Below, one piece after another: positions 38,301 through 41,722 of a stretch of 64,000 nt of DNA. The translations under genes and the position numbers were made by a program. The notes beneath the pieces are model-generated. The model ran no database searches, was not told the origin of the DNA, and saw only the letters and a list, made by a program, of their open reading frames with translations. Numbering within the stretch: position 1 is the first letter of the stretch; every line of letters begins with the position of its first letter. The DNA is from Cyprinodon diabolis (Eukaryota; Chordata; Actinopteri; Cyprinodontiformes; Cyprinodontidae): positions 20,774,001-20,838,000 of the forward strand of contig CM060070.1 in the NCBI GenBank assembly GCA_030533445.1, in the 5' to 3' direction.

Positions 38301-41156
38301 CGATGAAATTTCACAAGATTTTGAAAGTGAAATAGATCGATACCGCGTTTTTAAAAATCAATTTGATATCAGCATATGAAAATATATTTGAGTTTATTAT
38401 TTTTCAAAGTGTCAGAAATGGATAAAAAAACTGCTATTTTCAATGACTACTTATTTTTGTCCAGCTTTAACATCGGTATCGATTTCGGTTATCGGCTACA
38501 TTGTTTTTTTTTTTTTTTTTTTTTTGTTTTTTTTTACAGTGTTCTGTCTGGCAAGGTGGCAATAAGAATAATTGTCTTGATGCCAAAAGGAGCCCAACAG
38601 ATTTTACTTTCACAAGTGTAGCGGTATGGCAATTGCCATACTGCTCCACTTGTTTCATGCATATAAATTGGTTTATTATAATTATGCAGGGAGTTTTACA
38701 GTTCATATGGACACTGCAATGTAAGTAGAGCAGAAAAACAGAAGAAGAAAAAGGAAAAAGAAAAAGAAAAAAAAAGAAGGACAAAAGATGAAAGAAAGAG
38801 GAGATAGAAAGGAGACAATGACAAAACATTCTGCTTCATCACCTGTAACGAGATGAAAAAAGAACAGCACAACCAAAAGACACGGTACGAGATATACAAT
38901 AAAGCAACACCTTGAAACTATCGCTAAAGTAATATTATTAAGTCTGACATGTACTCTGTGTTACCTAAAGATATGAATGTGGGGTTTCTGTTTGGAAGTG
39001 AATCTCTAAGTACCTGAAGCCTAGCACCTGTAGTTGTTTGTGAGGGTGAACCTTTGCATGTAACGTTTTAACCATAGAAAAAATGATCAATAGTGGTTGT
39101 GGAGAGCCGGAGAGGCACACCCCCCAGAGCACTGAGTCCAGCACCGGGAGACCCAAAGCCCCAGGCGCCCAAAGGGACCCCAGAAGTGAAGGGCACCAAG
39201 GAGGGGCCGGCCCCGGAAATCAGACCCCCACCAAGGGAGGAGGAGAGACAAACACGAAGAAGCCCCCCAGCCACCGCCATGGCCCCGCCGGCAGCCGGCC
39301 ACCCTGAAGTAGGGCCGGGCACCGAACACCGGCCCCCCCACGGCACCGACCGAAACGCCACAGCCCCACAGAGCACCGAAACACGCCCCGCCCCCCGGCA
39401 CCAAGCCCCGGCGACCGGCCGCAACACCCACCGCGACCGCACCACCAAGGAAAAACACACAGGCGGCCCCGCCTGCGGCCGGGGCCCCTGCCCATCCGCC
39501 GCGAACCGGCCGCGAGCGCCGCGGGACCCCCCCAAAACGCCCCCCTGGCCAAAAGCGCAGCCCCACCCAACCAAGACTGACGCCAACAGTGCGCAACACA
39601 CCGCGCAAAGAATCAACCCAAGAGCAGAAAAGCCGCCCGGCGCAACTCCACTCCAACCCCCACCTGCCCCGCAGCCTCACCCGCCGGATCAGCGGGAACA
39701 AAGCAGCTCCGCCATGCCTCCAAGAGGGAAAACGCACCCGAATACCCAATCAGCGCAGCCAGTCCGCCCACACCGGCCCCCCAACACCACCCCCGCCGGA
39801 GCCGCCCGGACCCCCACACACCAGCGGCGCGCCGCCAGCAGGCTACATGGGTTTTAAAATATCGGCATATCGGATATCGGCCAAAATCCCAATATCTTGC
39901 ATCCCTAGTAACAAGTATCCCTAAAAAAAAGAAGGGTATGACTCATATATTTGTTAGATTTCTAAGCACAGGCTAAGATTTTTAAATATGATATTAGCAG
40001 GATCGATAGGAATATCCTTAAAAGTTAAAATATTAAGTGGATATTTCAAAAAATAGCTTCTGTTTTTTTTTCCCGGTTTAGAGCCTGACCTCCAGTAAAA
40101 ATAAAATTGTTTCAATTCATGTCGATTTTTGTTTTTGTGTTTTTAAATGGGTTTAAGGACAGAAAGCACTCCCCTTTTCAATACATATAGAATTTTAAAT
40201 TAAATGTGCTAGAAACCTGTTATTTAAACATGAAAAACTGCCTGGTTTTCCCTTTTTTGTTGCCTTTTTATTACTTTTTAGGCTACTGTATTTAATATTA
40301 AACACATTAATGTCCATCTAATCAAGTGTACAGTTTTTAGACCTAGACCTCTCTTTTTCACCGTGTTTTGAGTTTGATATACTAAGCAATTGCAGATTCT
40401 CTTAGATAATTGTTCTTCTTTTGAGAAAATTATGCTTAAAGTAAGTGCAATAAGAGTGCAGTGAGACAAATGCACTTGGTGGTAGACTTCTAGTTTTGAG
40501 AATATATTGTGATTTTTTAAGAAGTCTTACCAGGTGCATTTGTCTTACTGCACTGGCAGATAATTACACATACTAAAATGGAATCATCTCAAAAGAAGAC
40601 AAATAAATCTCACAGAATATGAGAAAAGTTCATATATAAACAAGTCCTGAAAGATTTTTGTAATTGGTTAGATCAAACTATTGCAGTGTATTTGTATGCC
40701 AGGAAAGACATTTGAATCTCACAGCAGAAATTGATCTACAAATAAGTAAAATAATTTCTTGAAATAGGTGTATTTGCCCTTTATTTGAGCAGGTAAGTTA
40801 AAAGATCTACCAATAGAATCAGTATTTGCCTCCTTAAATAAGATTGGTATATAAACTGCCATTGAAAAAAGCTAACAGGAATGATTTGTAAGTGTATTTT
40901 AGGTGCTAATAGGTTATTCCATTGAGATTTCTATTGACTTACCTATTAAAGTTATGTGCAAAAGTACTTTTAGTTCATTTCTTGCAGTGCACTTATTTTA
41001 CTTGTAAAAAGTCTGAGGATAATTGTGATGTAACATTGTTTTGCTTTACAGGCAACAGGACAACCGTATGAACAATATGCCAAGATGATTTTCGTGGAAC
41101 TGAACGATGCCTGGTCAGAATTTGACAGCCAAGGACAAAAACCTCTCTACTCCTAA
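803..41156 (+). CDS. dnajc6: dnajc6 (auxilin), gene overview, 17 coding exons
   Basis: Auxilin is the J-domain co-chaperone that recruits Hsc70 to clathrin-coated vesicles and drives uncoating, mainly at synapses. Joining 803-938, 10745-10794, 11864-12012, 16518-16640, 17682-17815, 20878-21072, 21235-21352, 23291-23370, 23484-23677, 26655-27020, 27874-28017, 28476-28577, 32290-32427, 32511-32846, 34516-34664, 34945-35121 and 41052-41156 gives one open frame of 897 codons from the ATG at 805. All splice phases match. Order: N-terminus (1-60), PTEN-like module (about 60-215), C2 region (about 220-345), disordered Pro/Ser linker with DPF and DLL motifs (393-800), J-domain (about 830-897). There is no kinase domain, and the N-terminus ([14 protein letters not shown]) is DNAJC6-like, so the paralogue GAK is unlikely. 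A short upstream first exon is expected, because the first exon starts with two bases of a split codon. Confidence 0.95.
939..1529 (+). other. dnajc6 intron, unremarkable
   Basis: AT-rich intron sequence. I see repeated use of atgcaaa- and gagcaaa-like words (1100-1400) but no defined element. Confidence 0.5.
1530..2175. mobile_element. non-autonomous DNA transposon with GCCCCATTTACA termini
   Basis: The left end GCCCCATTTACATTACCCT is mirrored by AGGGTAGTGTAAATGGGGC at the right end, giving about 19-bp inverted repeats with one mismatch. There is no coding capacity. TTAA-like bases flank both sides but do not line up exactly, so superfamily is open. Confidence 0.65.
2176..5009 (+). other. 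dnajc6 intron, no gene seen
   Basis: AT-rich, with T-runs and short TA repeats (near 4200 and 4570-4640). Reading frames here are short and without motifs. A self-similar 'ggaacct..tattgga' pair occurs at about 4218 and 4608-4640. Confidence 0.45.
5018..5470. mobile_element. hAT-like non-autonomous element
   Basis: Ends CAGAGGTCTTCAAC and GTTGAAGAACCCTG form imperfect inverted repeats. Flanks ATGTAGGA (5010-5017) and CTGTAGGA (5471-5478) form a 7/8 match, i.e. an aged 8-bp target duplication typical of hAT. The GGGGGTCC-rich ends resemble common vertebrate hAT MITEs. Confidence 0.75.
5479..6075 (+). other. dnajc6 intron, no gene seen
   Basis: AT-rich sequence between two transposons. A 77-codon reading frame at 5770 has no recognisable features. 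Confidence 0.45.
6078..7689 (-). mobile_element. complete Tc1-like transposon, long TIRs, TA target duplication
   Basis: The element runs from CAGGTGCTGGTC to GACCAGCACCTG and is flanked by TA on both sides (6076-6077, 7690-7691). The inverted repeats are 202 bp each (6078-6279 and 7488-7689) and differ at one position by eye, indicating a recent insertion. One intact transposase gene lies between them on the minus strand. Confidence 0.95.
6393..7406 (-). CDS. Tc1-like transposase, intact
   Basis: 337 codons; Met13 (MGKTADLT) is the likelier start because Tc1 transposases usually begin MGK. N-terminal paired-type helix-turn-helix ([20 protein letters not shown] and SQSSVSKHI), a basic GRPR-like linker ([10 protein letters not shown]), a second DNA-binding part, then the catalytic domain. 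The acid triad is D160 (FSDESKF), D250 (FQQDLAPAH) and E285 (NPIENLW), i.e. DD34E. Length matches active Tc1 transposases (about 340). It catalyses cut-and-paste at TA sites in the nucleus. No frameshift or stop is present. Confidence 0.95.
   Translation of the reverse strand: MVFQSSSIGYTIMGKTADLTVVQKTTIDTLHKEGKTQKVIAKEAGCSQSSVSKHINREAKGRKRCGRKKCTSKRDNRTLERIVKQNPFKNVGEIHKEWTAAGVSASRTTTHRRMKDMGFCCRIPCVKPLLNHRQRQKRLAWAKEKQDWTAGEWSKVMFSDESKFCISFGNQGPRVWRKRREALHPRCLKSSVKFPQSVMVWGAMSSAGVGPLCFLRSRVNAATYQEVLEHFMLPAADQLFGDADFIFQQDLAPAHSAKATSTWLKDHGIPVLNWPANSPDLNPIENLWGIVKKKMQYTRPNNSEELKATIRATWAIITPEQCHRLIDSMPRRIAAVI
7692..10284 (+). other. dnajc6 intron, no gene seen
   Basis: AT-rich intron DNA. Poly-T at 9141-9154 and purine-rich sequence at 10055-10110. 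No coding or structural signal was recognised. Confidence 0.4.
10285..10415 (-). repeat. LINE ORF2 C-terminal relic (CR1/L2-like)
   Basis: The words GCTGTTGCAGAATCTGCTG and GGCAGCAGGGAGAAC match the better-preserved minus-strand LINE relic at 52268-52420. On the minus strand it would code the LFSLLPSG-like tail of fish non-LTR ORF2 proteins. The copy is short and broken. Confidence 0.55.
10745..10794 (+). CDS. dnajc6: dnajc6 coding exon b (50 bp, residues 46-61)
   Basis: This micro-exon codes [16 protein letters not shown]. It enters the PTEN-like module at the beginning of the region conserved with human auxilin. The acceptor follows TTTTTTTGTTTGTTTCAG and the donor is Ggtaaga. The 9.8-kb intron before it carries a hAT-like and a Tc1-like transposon. 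The split codons on both sides (ACG for Thr, GTC for Val) match the neighbouring exons. Confidence 0.93.
10905..11458 (-). mobile_element. solo-LTR-like repeat, copy 1, with CA microsatellite
   Basis: Begins TGTCAGGGG and ends near AATGAAA (an expected TGACA end with one change), flanked by the 5-bp duplication CATCA (10900-10904, 11459-11463). Read on the minus strand it has a CTATATATTC TATA-like box and the phrase CTGCATTTGGGTCCTC near the 3' end, as in fish gypsy-type LTRs. A (CA)n tract of about 60 bp sits at 11262-11323. No internal retroviral genes. Confidence 0.65.
11262..11324. repeat. (CA)n microsatellite
   Basis: About 31 uninterrupted CA units inside the LTR-like copy. It is likely highly variable between individuals. 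The Cys/Val reading frames crossing it are artefacts. Confidence 0.98.
11864..12012 (+). CDS. dnajc6: dnajc6 coding exon c (PTEN-like module, residues 63-111)
   Basis: Codes the start of the PTEN/tensin-type fold, including [15 protein letters not shown] and [13 protein letters not shown] segments typical of auxilin (here [20 protein letters not shown]). The acceptor sits after a 15-T tract ending CTTTAG. The donor is AGGgtgtgt, an unusual but usable GT site. The reading frame continues cleanly into the next exon. Confidence 0.93.
12238..13182 (+). mobile_element. hAT-like element with BED zinc-finger remnant
   Basis: Ends CAGGGTTCCCGCAG and CTGTAGGAATTCTG are inverted repeats. Both flanks carry TAACT (12233-12237, 13183-13187), shorter than the usual 8 bp of hAT. 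Inside, around 12600-12740 on the + strand, the translation [33 protein letters not shown] fits a BED finger (CxxC then H) interrupted by TGA, so it derives from an autonomous hAT. TTAAAAAGTCTTAAA repeats fill both ends. Confidence 0.7.
13187..13506 (+). other. dnajc6 intron between two repeats
   Basis: No gene or defined repeat recognised. Confidence 0.4.
13512..13881 (-). mobile_element. solo-LTR-like repeat, copy 2
   Basis: TGTCAGGATTTGG to CAAGACTGACA, with the exact 5-bp duplication ATAGT on both sides (13507-13511, 13882-13886). It shares GAGGACCCAAATGCAGAGGCAG and the A-rich other half with copies 1, 3 and 4 but lacks about 130-180 bp of the middle. TG...CA ends plus a 5-bp duplication is the signature of a solo LTR. 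Confidence 0.7.
14353..14447. repeat. tandem perfect hairpins (ACTATCTAAACCTTCAC)
   Basis: ACTATCTAAACCTTCAC-ATAG-GTGAAGGTTTAGATAGT occurs at 14353-14390 and again at 14399-14436. The second has longer perfect arms of 28 bp (14388-14415 and 14420-14447) around the 4-base loop. A third partial arm precedes at 14339-14352. No coding role. Confidence 0.9.
14448..14949 (+). other. dnajc6 intron, no gene seen
   Basis: AT-rich. An 81-codon frame at 14523 ([17 protein letters not shown]) has no recognised family and may be further LINE-derived sequence. Confidence 0.35.
14950..16200 (+). pseudogene. decayed LINE reverse transcriptase (L2/Rex1-like)
   Basis: Across several frames the + strand keeps RT landmarks: [44 protein letters not shown] (15360-15400), [11 protein letters not shown] where the catalytic YADD is degraded to YGDN (15440-15475), [10 protein letters not shown] and the [12 protein letters not shown] tail. 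Many stops and frameshifts make it non-functional. It is the same broad type as abundant fish L2/Rex1 LINEs. Confidence 0.8.
16518..16640 (+). CDS. dnajc6: dnajc6 coding exon d (phosphatase-like active-site side)
   Basis: Codes 41 residues (112-152) containing VSECNWP and [17 protein letters not shown]. It ends ITCS, which is the start of the PTEN-like P-loop. The acceptor is TTTTCTAG and the donor TCGgtaaga. The P-loop is split between this exon and the next, as expected for the family. Confidence 0.93.
16641..17681 (+). other. dnajc6 intron, no gene seen
   Basis: AT-rich; an 88-codon minus frame at 16715-16981 has no recognised motif. No repeat boundaries were found. Confidence 0.4.
17682..17815 (+). 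CDS. dnajc6: dnajc6 coding exon e (P-loop remainder)
   Basis: Codes residues 153-196, beginning [14 protein letters not shown] and ending LWPSHR. With the preceding exon the P-loop reads TCSNGRAPSG. It keeps a Cys and an Arg but not the CX5R spacing of active PTEN-like enzymes, so catalysis is unlikely. The acceptor is TGCATACAG and the donor CAGgtttgg. Confidence 0.93.
17816..19452 (+). other. dnajc6 intron, no gene seen
   Basis: AT-rich intron with TTAATTAATTATT runs near 19007-19040 and repeated TAACTAGTTAC-like words at 19130-19240. Nothing coding was recognised. Confidence 0.4.
19453..19655. mobile_element. short hAT-like MITE
   Basis: CAGGCATCCCCAAAGTCGGT is mirrored at the right end (ending TTTGGGGATGCCTG), with about 43-bp inverted repeats that include CCTCGAGGGCCGCTGTCCTG. 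Flanks TTTAAAAT and TTAAAAAT are a 7/8 match, consistent with an 8-bp hAT duplication. 203 bp, no coding. Confidence 0.85.
19713..20704. mobile_element. non-autonomous DNA element with CAGTTTCTCAAT ends
   Basis: CAGTTTCTCAAT at the left is mirrored by ATTGAGAAACGG at the right. The interior contains the 109-bp direct duplication and the 278-bp copied segment described separately. I could not align a clear target duplication, so superfamily is uncertain. Confidence 0.5.
19728..20223. repeat. 109-bp direct duplication flanking a copied 278-bp segment
   Basis: The 109 bp at 19728-19836 recur at 20115-20223. They look identical by eye. The 278 bp between them (19837-20114) is a copy of 22263-22543. 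The order is A-B-A, with a second B 2.4 kb downstream in the next dnajc6 intron. Confidence 0.9.
20878..21072 (+). CDS. dnajc6: dnajc6 coding exon f (end of phosphatase module, start of C2)
   Basis: Codes residues 198-261, with [12 protein letters not shown], the linker [18 protein letters not shown] and [14 protein letters not shown]. The last part opens the tensin-type C2 region, which binds phosphoinositide membranes in auxilin. Acceptor CATTCAG follows a long T tract; the donor is AGgtgaga. Confidence 0.93.
21235..21352 (+). CDS. dnajc6: dnajc6 coding exon g (C2 region)
   Basis: Codes residues 263-301 including [15 protein letters not shown], a beta-strand pair of the tensin-type C2 region. 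It is separated from exon f by only 162 bp. Acceptor ATCCTTAG, donor AAGgtacgc. An unspliced reading frame begins at 21200, but splicing phase supports the start at 21235. Confidence 0.93.
21353..22262 (+). other. dnajc6 intron, repeat-like but unclassified
   Basis: AT-rich to about 21960, then a moderately GC-richer segment (21962-22260) that looks like part of a dispersed repeat. No gene was recognised. Confidence 0.35.
22263..22543. repeat. second copy of the 281-bp segment
   Basis: Same orientation as 19835-20115 and identical by eye over 281 bp. It has no TIRs, poly(A) tail or target duplication here, so it is probably the template rather than a mobile element. Upstream (about 21960-22260) lies other repeat-like sequence, with GCACGCTCTT and GCGAGAGCGTGCATGAGCGC words. 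Confidence 0.9.
22544..23290 (+). other. dnajc6 intron, no gene seen
   Basis: AT-rich with T-runs near 22568-22590. Nothing else recognised. Confidence 0.4.
23291..23370 (+). CDS. dnajc6: dnajc6 coding exon h (C2 region)
   Basis: Codes residues 302-327 ([19 protein letters not shown] and following). This is a very conserved C2 stretch of auxilin and GAK. Acceptor TTTGTTAG, donor TTgtaaga; the Leu codon is split with exon i. Confidence 0.92.
23484..23677 (+). CDS. dnajc6: dnajc6 coding exon i (end of C2)
   Basis: Codes residues 329-392, beginning [20 protein letters not shown]. The second half includes [20 protein letters not shown], similar to the post-C2 segment of vertebrate auxilin. Acceptor TTCTTCTTAG and donor GCAGgtactg. 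After this exon the protein becomes low-complexity. Confidence 0.92.
24062..24214 (+). mobile_element. tRNA-derived SINE
   Basis: The head has an A-box-like TAGCTCAGGCGG (24070-24081) and a B-box-like GGGTTTGTATCC (24112-24123). The tail CACTTTGGATAAAAGCGTCT then GCTAAATAAA is the widespread fish SINE 3' end borrowed from a LINE. About 150 bp; the B box differs from consensus, so transcription by Pol III is doubtful. Confidence 0.8.
24215..26654 (+). other. dnajc6 intron, no gene seen
   Basis: AT-rich in the left half; from about 25900 it is more mixed, with a GGATGCAGG / CCTGCATCC inverted pair near 25940-25970. Reading frames are short and without motifs. Confidence 0.4.
26655..27020 (+). 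CDS. dnajc6: dnajc6 coding exon j (acidic/Pro-Ser linker with DLL motifs)
   Basis: Codes residues 394-514. It starts with a charged His/Gly/Glu stretch and an acidic [13 protein letters not shown] segment, then [12 protein letters not shown] and [12 protein letters not shown]-type motifs in auxilin bind clathrin terminal domains and AP2 appendages. The remainder is Pro/Ser/Ala-rich. The acceptor (CATTTAAG) is weak with a poor pyrimidine tract, so its exact base is the least certain in the gene; phase supports it. Donor TCAGgtaaaa. Confidence 0.85.
27021..27873 (+). other. dnajc6 intron, no gene seen
   Basis: Strongly AT-rich, with TATATATAATATT near 27805-27830. Nothing coding. Confidence 0.4.
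27874..28017 (+). CDS. dnajc6: dnajc6 coding exon k (two DPF AP2-binding motifs)
   Basis: Codes residues 516-562 with DPF at 517-519 and again at 544-546. DPF motifs bind the AP2 alpha-appendage. Acceptor TTTCTTGCAG, donor CTGGgtaagg. It lacks globular character, as expected for the linker. Confidence 0.92.
28018..28475 (+). other. dnajc6 intron, no gene seen
   Basis: AT-rich; short reading frames here are chance. Confidence 0.4.
28476..28577 (+). CDS. dnajc6: dnajc6 coding exon l (linker)
   Basis: Codes residues 564-596 ([20 protein letters not shown] followed by GGWDWNKPG). The Trp pair resembles auxilin clathrin-binding segments. Acceptor GACCGAGCAG has a poor pyrimidine tract; donor ACAGgtacac. 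Phase agrees on both sides. Confidence 0.88.
28578..29837 (+). other. dnajc6 intron, no gene seen
   Basis: AT-rich. GAAGATTCTT(T/A)GTCATCCACGTCATAGT at 29492 resembles 24506-24532, so an old shared repeat may be present. No gene was recognised. Confidence 0.35.
29838..30507 (-). mobile_element. solo-LTR-like repeat, copy 3, with internal duplication
   Basis: TGTCACGATTTGG to CCCAACA, flanked by CTGTT and GTGTT (4/5 match). It has the family words CAGGGGCAGGGAGGCAG and AATTAAACCA...GAGCAAAG. The A-rich end is present twice (about 30300-30385 and 30415-30505), so it carries an internal tandem duplication. It is the most diverged of the copies. Confidence 0.6.
30513..31316 (+). other. dnajc6 intron, no gene seen
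   Basis: AT-rich. The start (GCACTGCAAAAAACAAAGTC) resembles the end of a common fish MITE, but its partner end was not found. Confidence 0.35.
31321..32231. mobile_element. foldback element with about 390-bp arms, TTAA target
   Basis: AGGAATAGTAC at the left is mirrored by GTACTATTCCT at the right, and TTAA flanks both ends (31317-31320, 32232-32235). The inverted arms run about 390 bp and share reading frames seen on opposite strands, but code no known protein. Central loop about 31715-31845. TTAA duplication points to Kolobok- or piggyBac-type mobilisation. It ends 55 bp before dnajc6 exon m. Confidence 0.9.
32290..32427 (+). CDS. dnajc6: dnajc6 coding exon m (linker, third DPF)
   Basis: Codes residues 598-642, a Gly/Ser/Thr-rich segment ending [16 protein letters not shown], with DPF at 629-631. 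Acceptor TTAATGTAG, donor GGAGgtctca. A TTAA-flanked foldback element ends only 55 bp before the acceptor. Confidence 0.92.
32511..32846 (+). CDS. dnajc6: dnajc6 coding exon n (long Pro-rich linker)
   Basis: Codes residues 644-754, rich in Pro, Ser, Gly and Thr, with Trp-containing motifs ([25 protein letters not shown]) and [11 protein letters not shown]. These are the repeated weak clathrin-binding segments of auxilin. Acceptor ACATTTTCAG, donor ATGGgtgagt. Reading frames on other strands here reflect the GC-rich composition only. Confidence 0.92.
33042..33389. mobile_element. hAT-like MITE
   Basis: 348 bp from ACAAATGCACCGATCC to GGATTGGTGCATCTTTAT, with the exact 8-bp duplication CTATAATT on both sides (33034-33041, 33390-33397). 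The ATCGG/CCGATA-rich ends are typical of this hAT group. Confidence 0.85.
33398..34515 (+). other. dnajc6 intron, no gene seen
   Basis: AT-rich with two long T-runs (33501-33518, 33809-33828). The AAGTAAAATAATCTGCC neighbourhood (33540-33660) resembles 40750-40860, suggesting one old degraded repeat family. Confidence 0.4.
34516..34664 (+). CDS. dnajc6: dnajc6 coding exon o (start of the conserved C-terminal region)
   Basis: Codes residues 756-804 with [15 protein letters not shown], a conserved DLL clathrin motif, then [20 protein letters not shown] that leads into the J-domain. Acceptor TTTGCGCTAG, donor AAGgtcggc, which is a weak but phase-correct site. Confidence 0.93.
34945..35121 (+). 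CDS. dnajc6: dnajc6 coding exon p (J-domain with HPD)
   Basis: Codes residues 805-863: [24 protein letters not shown], and [15 protein letters not shown] at 860-862 is the Hsc70-stimulating motif; the preceding helix carries the Lys residues that contact Hsc70. Acceptor GTGACCCAG, donor AAGgtaagt. The exon ends directly after HPD-K. Confidence 0.96.
35122..36082 (+). other. left part of the last dnajc6 intron, no gene seen
   Basis: AT-rich. ATACTTTATTGATCC at 35538 resembles a fish LINE end but is too short to class. It lies downstream (3') of the antisense env-derived gene. An AATAAA-type signal for that gene is not obvious; ATTTAC and TTAATAGATC lie just past its stop. Confidence 0.35.
36083..37369 (-). 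CDS. retroviral env-derived gene, intact, percomORF-like
   Basis: An uninterrupted 428-codon frame antisense to dnajc6 within its last intron. A signal peptide fits best from Met17 ([14 protein letters not shown]), so Met17 may be the real start. The surface-like part is Cys-rich, with CxxC pairs at 69-72, 93-96 and 129-132 and Asn-glycosylation sequons near 66, 309 and 362. A furin-like basic site (RVRR) lies at 260-263. LQNRAALD at 330-337 followed by C347-x6-C354-C355 is the gamma-type transmembrane-subunit hallmark. A hydrophobic anchor spans about 401-420 with a tail of only about 8 residues. No gag, pol or paired LTRs are seen nearby. From memory, percomORF is an ancient captured env in an intron of a conserved gene in spiny-rayed fishes; identity with it is inference. 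Expression and function are unknown. Confidence 0.9.
   Translation of the reverse strand: MKIFNIRGRNFTSVTKMSFFSELQILILVVCTSGAPQHIKIPEIKRDDSNIFLTLAWEVASHLRPNSSCYVCGLMPYTAGEGLPLMVLPASDCDMCRLMHINLPGSSSDLNCPGLKMRSLHCENVKGNCNRCSATPKAVPILVLPRRFTWCLENDGNIPMGYSQCLRTFKWGPGRRETDWKAFNSAPHPCLDAAGEARLNALAQRTATCSISSPVGMYWVCGSLAYPYLPVDYKGRCGLGYVVPAMRVTRSLPKRTFFKRVRRGTSDFLGTHHQSPFKNALGPLLPFYGVMSALDQIADLSHSIEVIANETGKALTLMSNELASVRLLALQNRAALDFLLAAQGGTCAVIGSECCTFVPDYNITIHEIVSHLHETAKSVHQDGSSVFDFLKNAFGSVSNHVIQMLIVVVVFIVTLSLFVSCLKRFMFG
37429..37539 (-). other. candidate intron upstream of the env-derived gene
   Basis: Read on the minus strand, a strong donor (CAG then gtaaag, exon end at 37540) is followed 111 bp later by a T-rich tract and ttacag acceptor (exon start at 37428), 59 bp before the first ATG. 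This would give a noncoding 5' exon upstream of 37540. Env messages of retroviruses are spliced just before env, so a retained or newly gained intron is reasonable. It is a prediction only. Confidence 0.45.
37840..39907. mobile_element. hAT-like element, 8-bp duplication, carrying a nested retroposon
   Basis: TAGGGATGCACGATAT at the left and ATCTTGCATCCCTA at the right are inverted ends, flanked by the exact 8-bp duplication GTAACAAG (37832-37839, 39908-39915). CGGCCTGTATCGGCC-like and ATCGG repeats fill both ends. The true hAT part is about 37840-38490 plus 39855-39907; the middle is a later insertion. Confidence 0.9.
38503..39845 (-). mobile_element. retroposed GC-rich sequence with poly(A) on the minus strand
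   Basis: A 35-bp T-rich tract at the left (poly(A) read on the minus strand) and a near-duplicate GGCTACAT at each junction (about 38486-38495 and 39841-39850) indicate target-primed retroposition. The 5' part (39085-39845) is far more GC-rich than anything else here and opens long frames on both strands (254, 220 and 182 codons), which are compositional. The 3' part is AT-rich. No RT, A/B boxes or known gene was recognised. Confidence 0.7.
39916..41051 (+). other. right part of the last dnajc6 intron, degraded repeat
   Basis: AT-rich. CAGTGAGACAAATGCACTTGG (40459) and CCAGGTGCATTTGTCTTACTG (40530) form an inverted pair of about 18 bp, perhaps the ends of a small MITE. The 40750-40860 part resembles 33540-33660. 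Confidence 0.4.
41052..41156 (+). CDS. dnajc6: dnajc6 terminal coding exon q (J-domain C-terminus and stop)
   Basis: Codes residues 864-897, [21 protein letters not shown] and onwards, ending PLYS-stop (TAA at 41154-41156). This is the final helix of the auxilin J-domain and matches its usual C-terminus. The acceptor is TTTGCTTTACAG. The intron before it is 5.9 kb and holds the env-derived gene and a hAT-like element. Confidence 0.96.
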   Translation, partial: ATGQPYEQYAKMIFVELNDAWSEFDSQGQKPLYS

Positions 41157-41174
41157 AAGAAAAAAAAAGAAAAG

Positions 41175-41180
41175 AATAAA
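41175..41180 (+). terminator. proximal poly(A) signal AATAAA
   Basis: AATAAA is 19 bp after the dnajc6 stop codon, with a GT-rich region (tttctgtgtttt) about 40 bp beyond. It could give a short-UTR isoform; the A-rich context also makes it a chance match. Confidence 0.3.
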
Positions 41181-41242
41181 GAAATAATGAACAGAGTGCA
41201 ACATGAGGACATCCCTTTTGTTTCTGTGTTTTAACCCATAAA

Positions 41243-41722
41243 GTGTCGCCACCCCTGATATGGCTAACCATGTATTGTCATCTGCCTTTATACCTGCACA
41301 TGATGCTCCTTATGCCCAAAACCTCTAAGAAAAGGCAAAAGAAACCCCAACGGATTAAAGAAGCGCCGCTGATCTCCGACATATGCCCTATGTATGTCTG
41401 TGGTGCAACAGCATTGCTCATTGATCTCTTTTCTAATCCTGGAATCAGCTCAATCAAACTAACAAAGACGTCTGGGAGGTTTAAGGAGCTGTTTGAAAAC
41501 AGAATATTGCAGGATAAGAGAAAAGCAAATCAGGGAGCACATTCAGCAGCAATTCATCGACTGCTCTTCAGAGCCGCAGAGATAACGGATGCTCCTACTT
41601 TATGGCACAACAAGCATTCACCTGCATTTCTGTTTGTTGGAATGAAGAGTTTTCTCTTTTATCTGTCTGAAAATGCATCCAGTCGGTTCTGTGATATCGG
41701 ATGCCTTGGAATGGTAAATTAA
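41243..41722 (+). other. 159-codon reading frame in the presumed 3' UTR
   Basis: An open frame starting 87 bp after the dnajc6 stop, with a Lys-rich segment (SKKRQKKPQRIKEAP) and no recognised domain. It is long for AT-rich sequence, but no ATG context, codon bias or homologue supports translation. I regard it as probably chance. Confidence 0.15.

Noticed and set aside
39093..39857. 254-codon + frame and overlapping 220- and 182-codon minus frames
   Set aside because: Frames are open on both strands because the block is GC-rich and stop-poor. The products are Pro/Arg/Gly-rich low complexity with no domain, inside a retroposed repeat.
36083..39907. A full provirus around the env-derived gene
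   Set aside because: No gag, pol or flanking LTR pair was found; the adjacent element is a hAT with its own 8-bp duplication.
803..41156. GAK (auxilin 2) as identity of the host gene
   Set aside because: No kinase exons are seen, and the first exon matches the DNAJC6-specific N-terminus.
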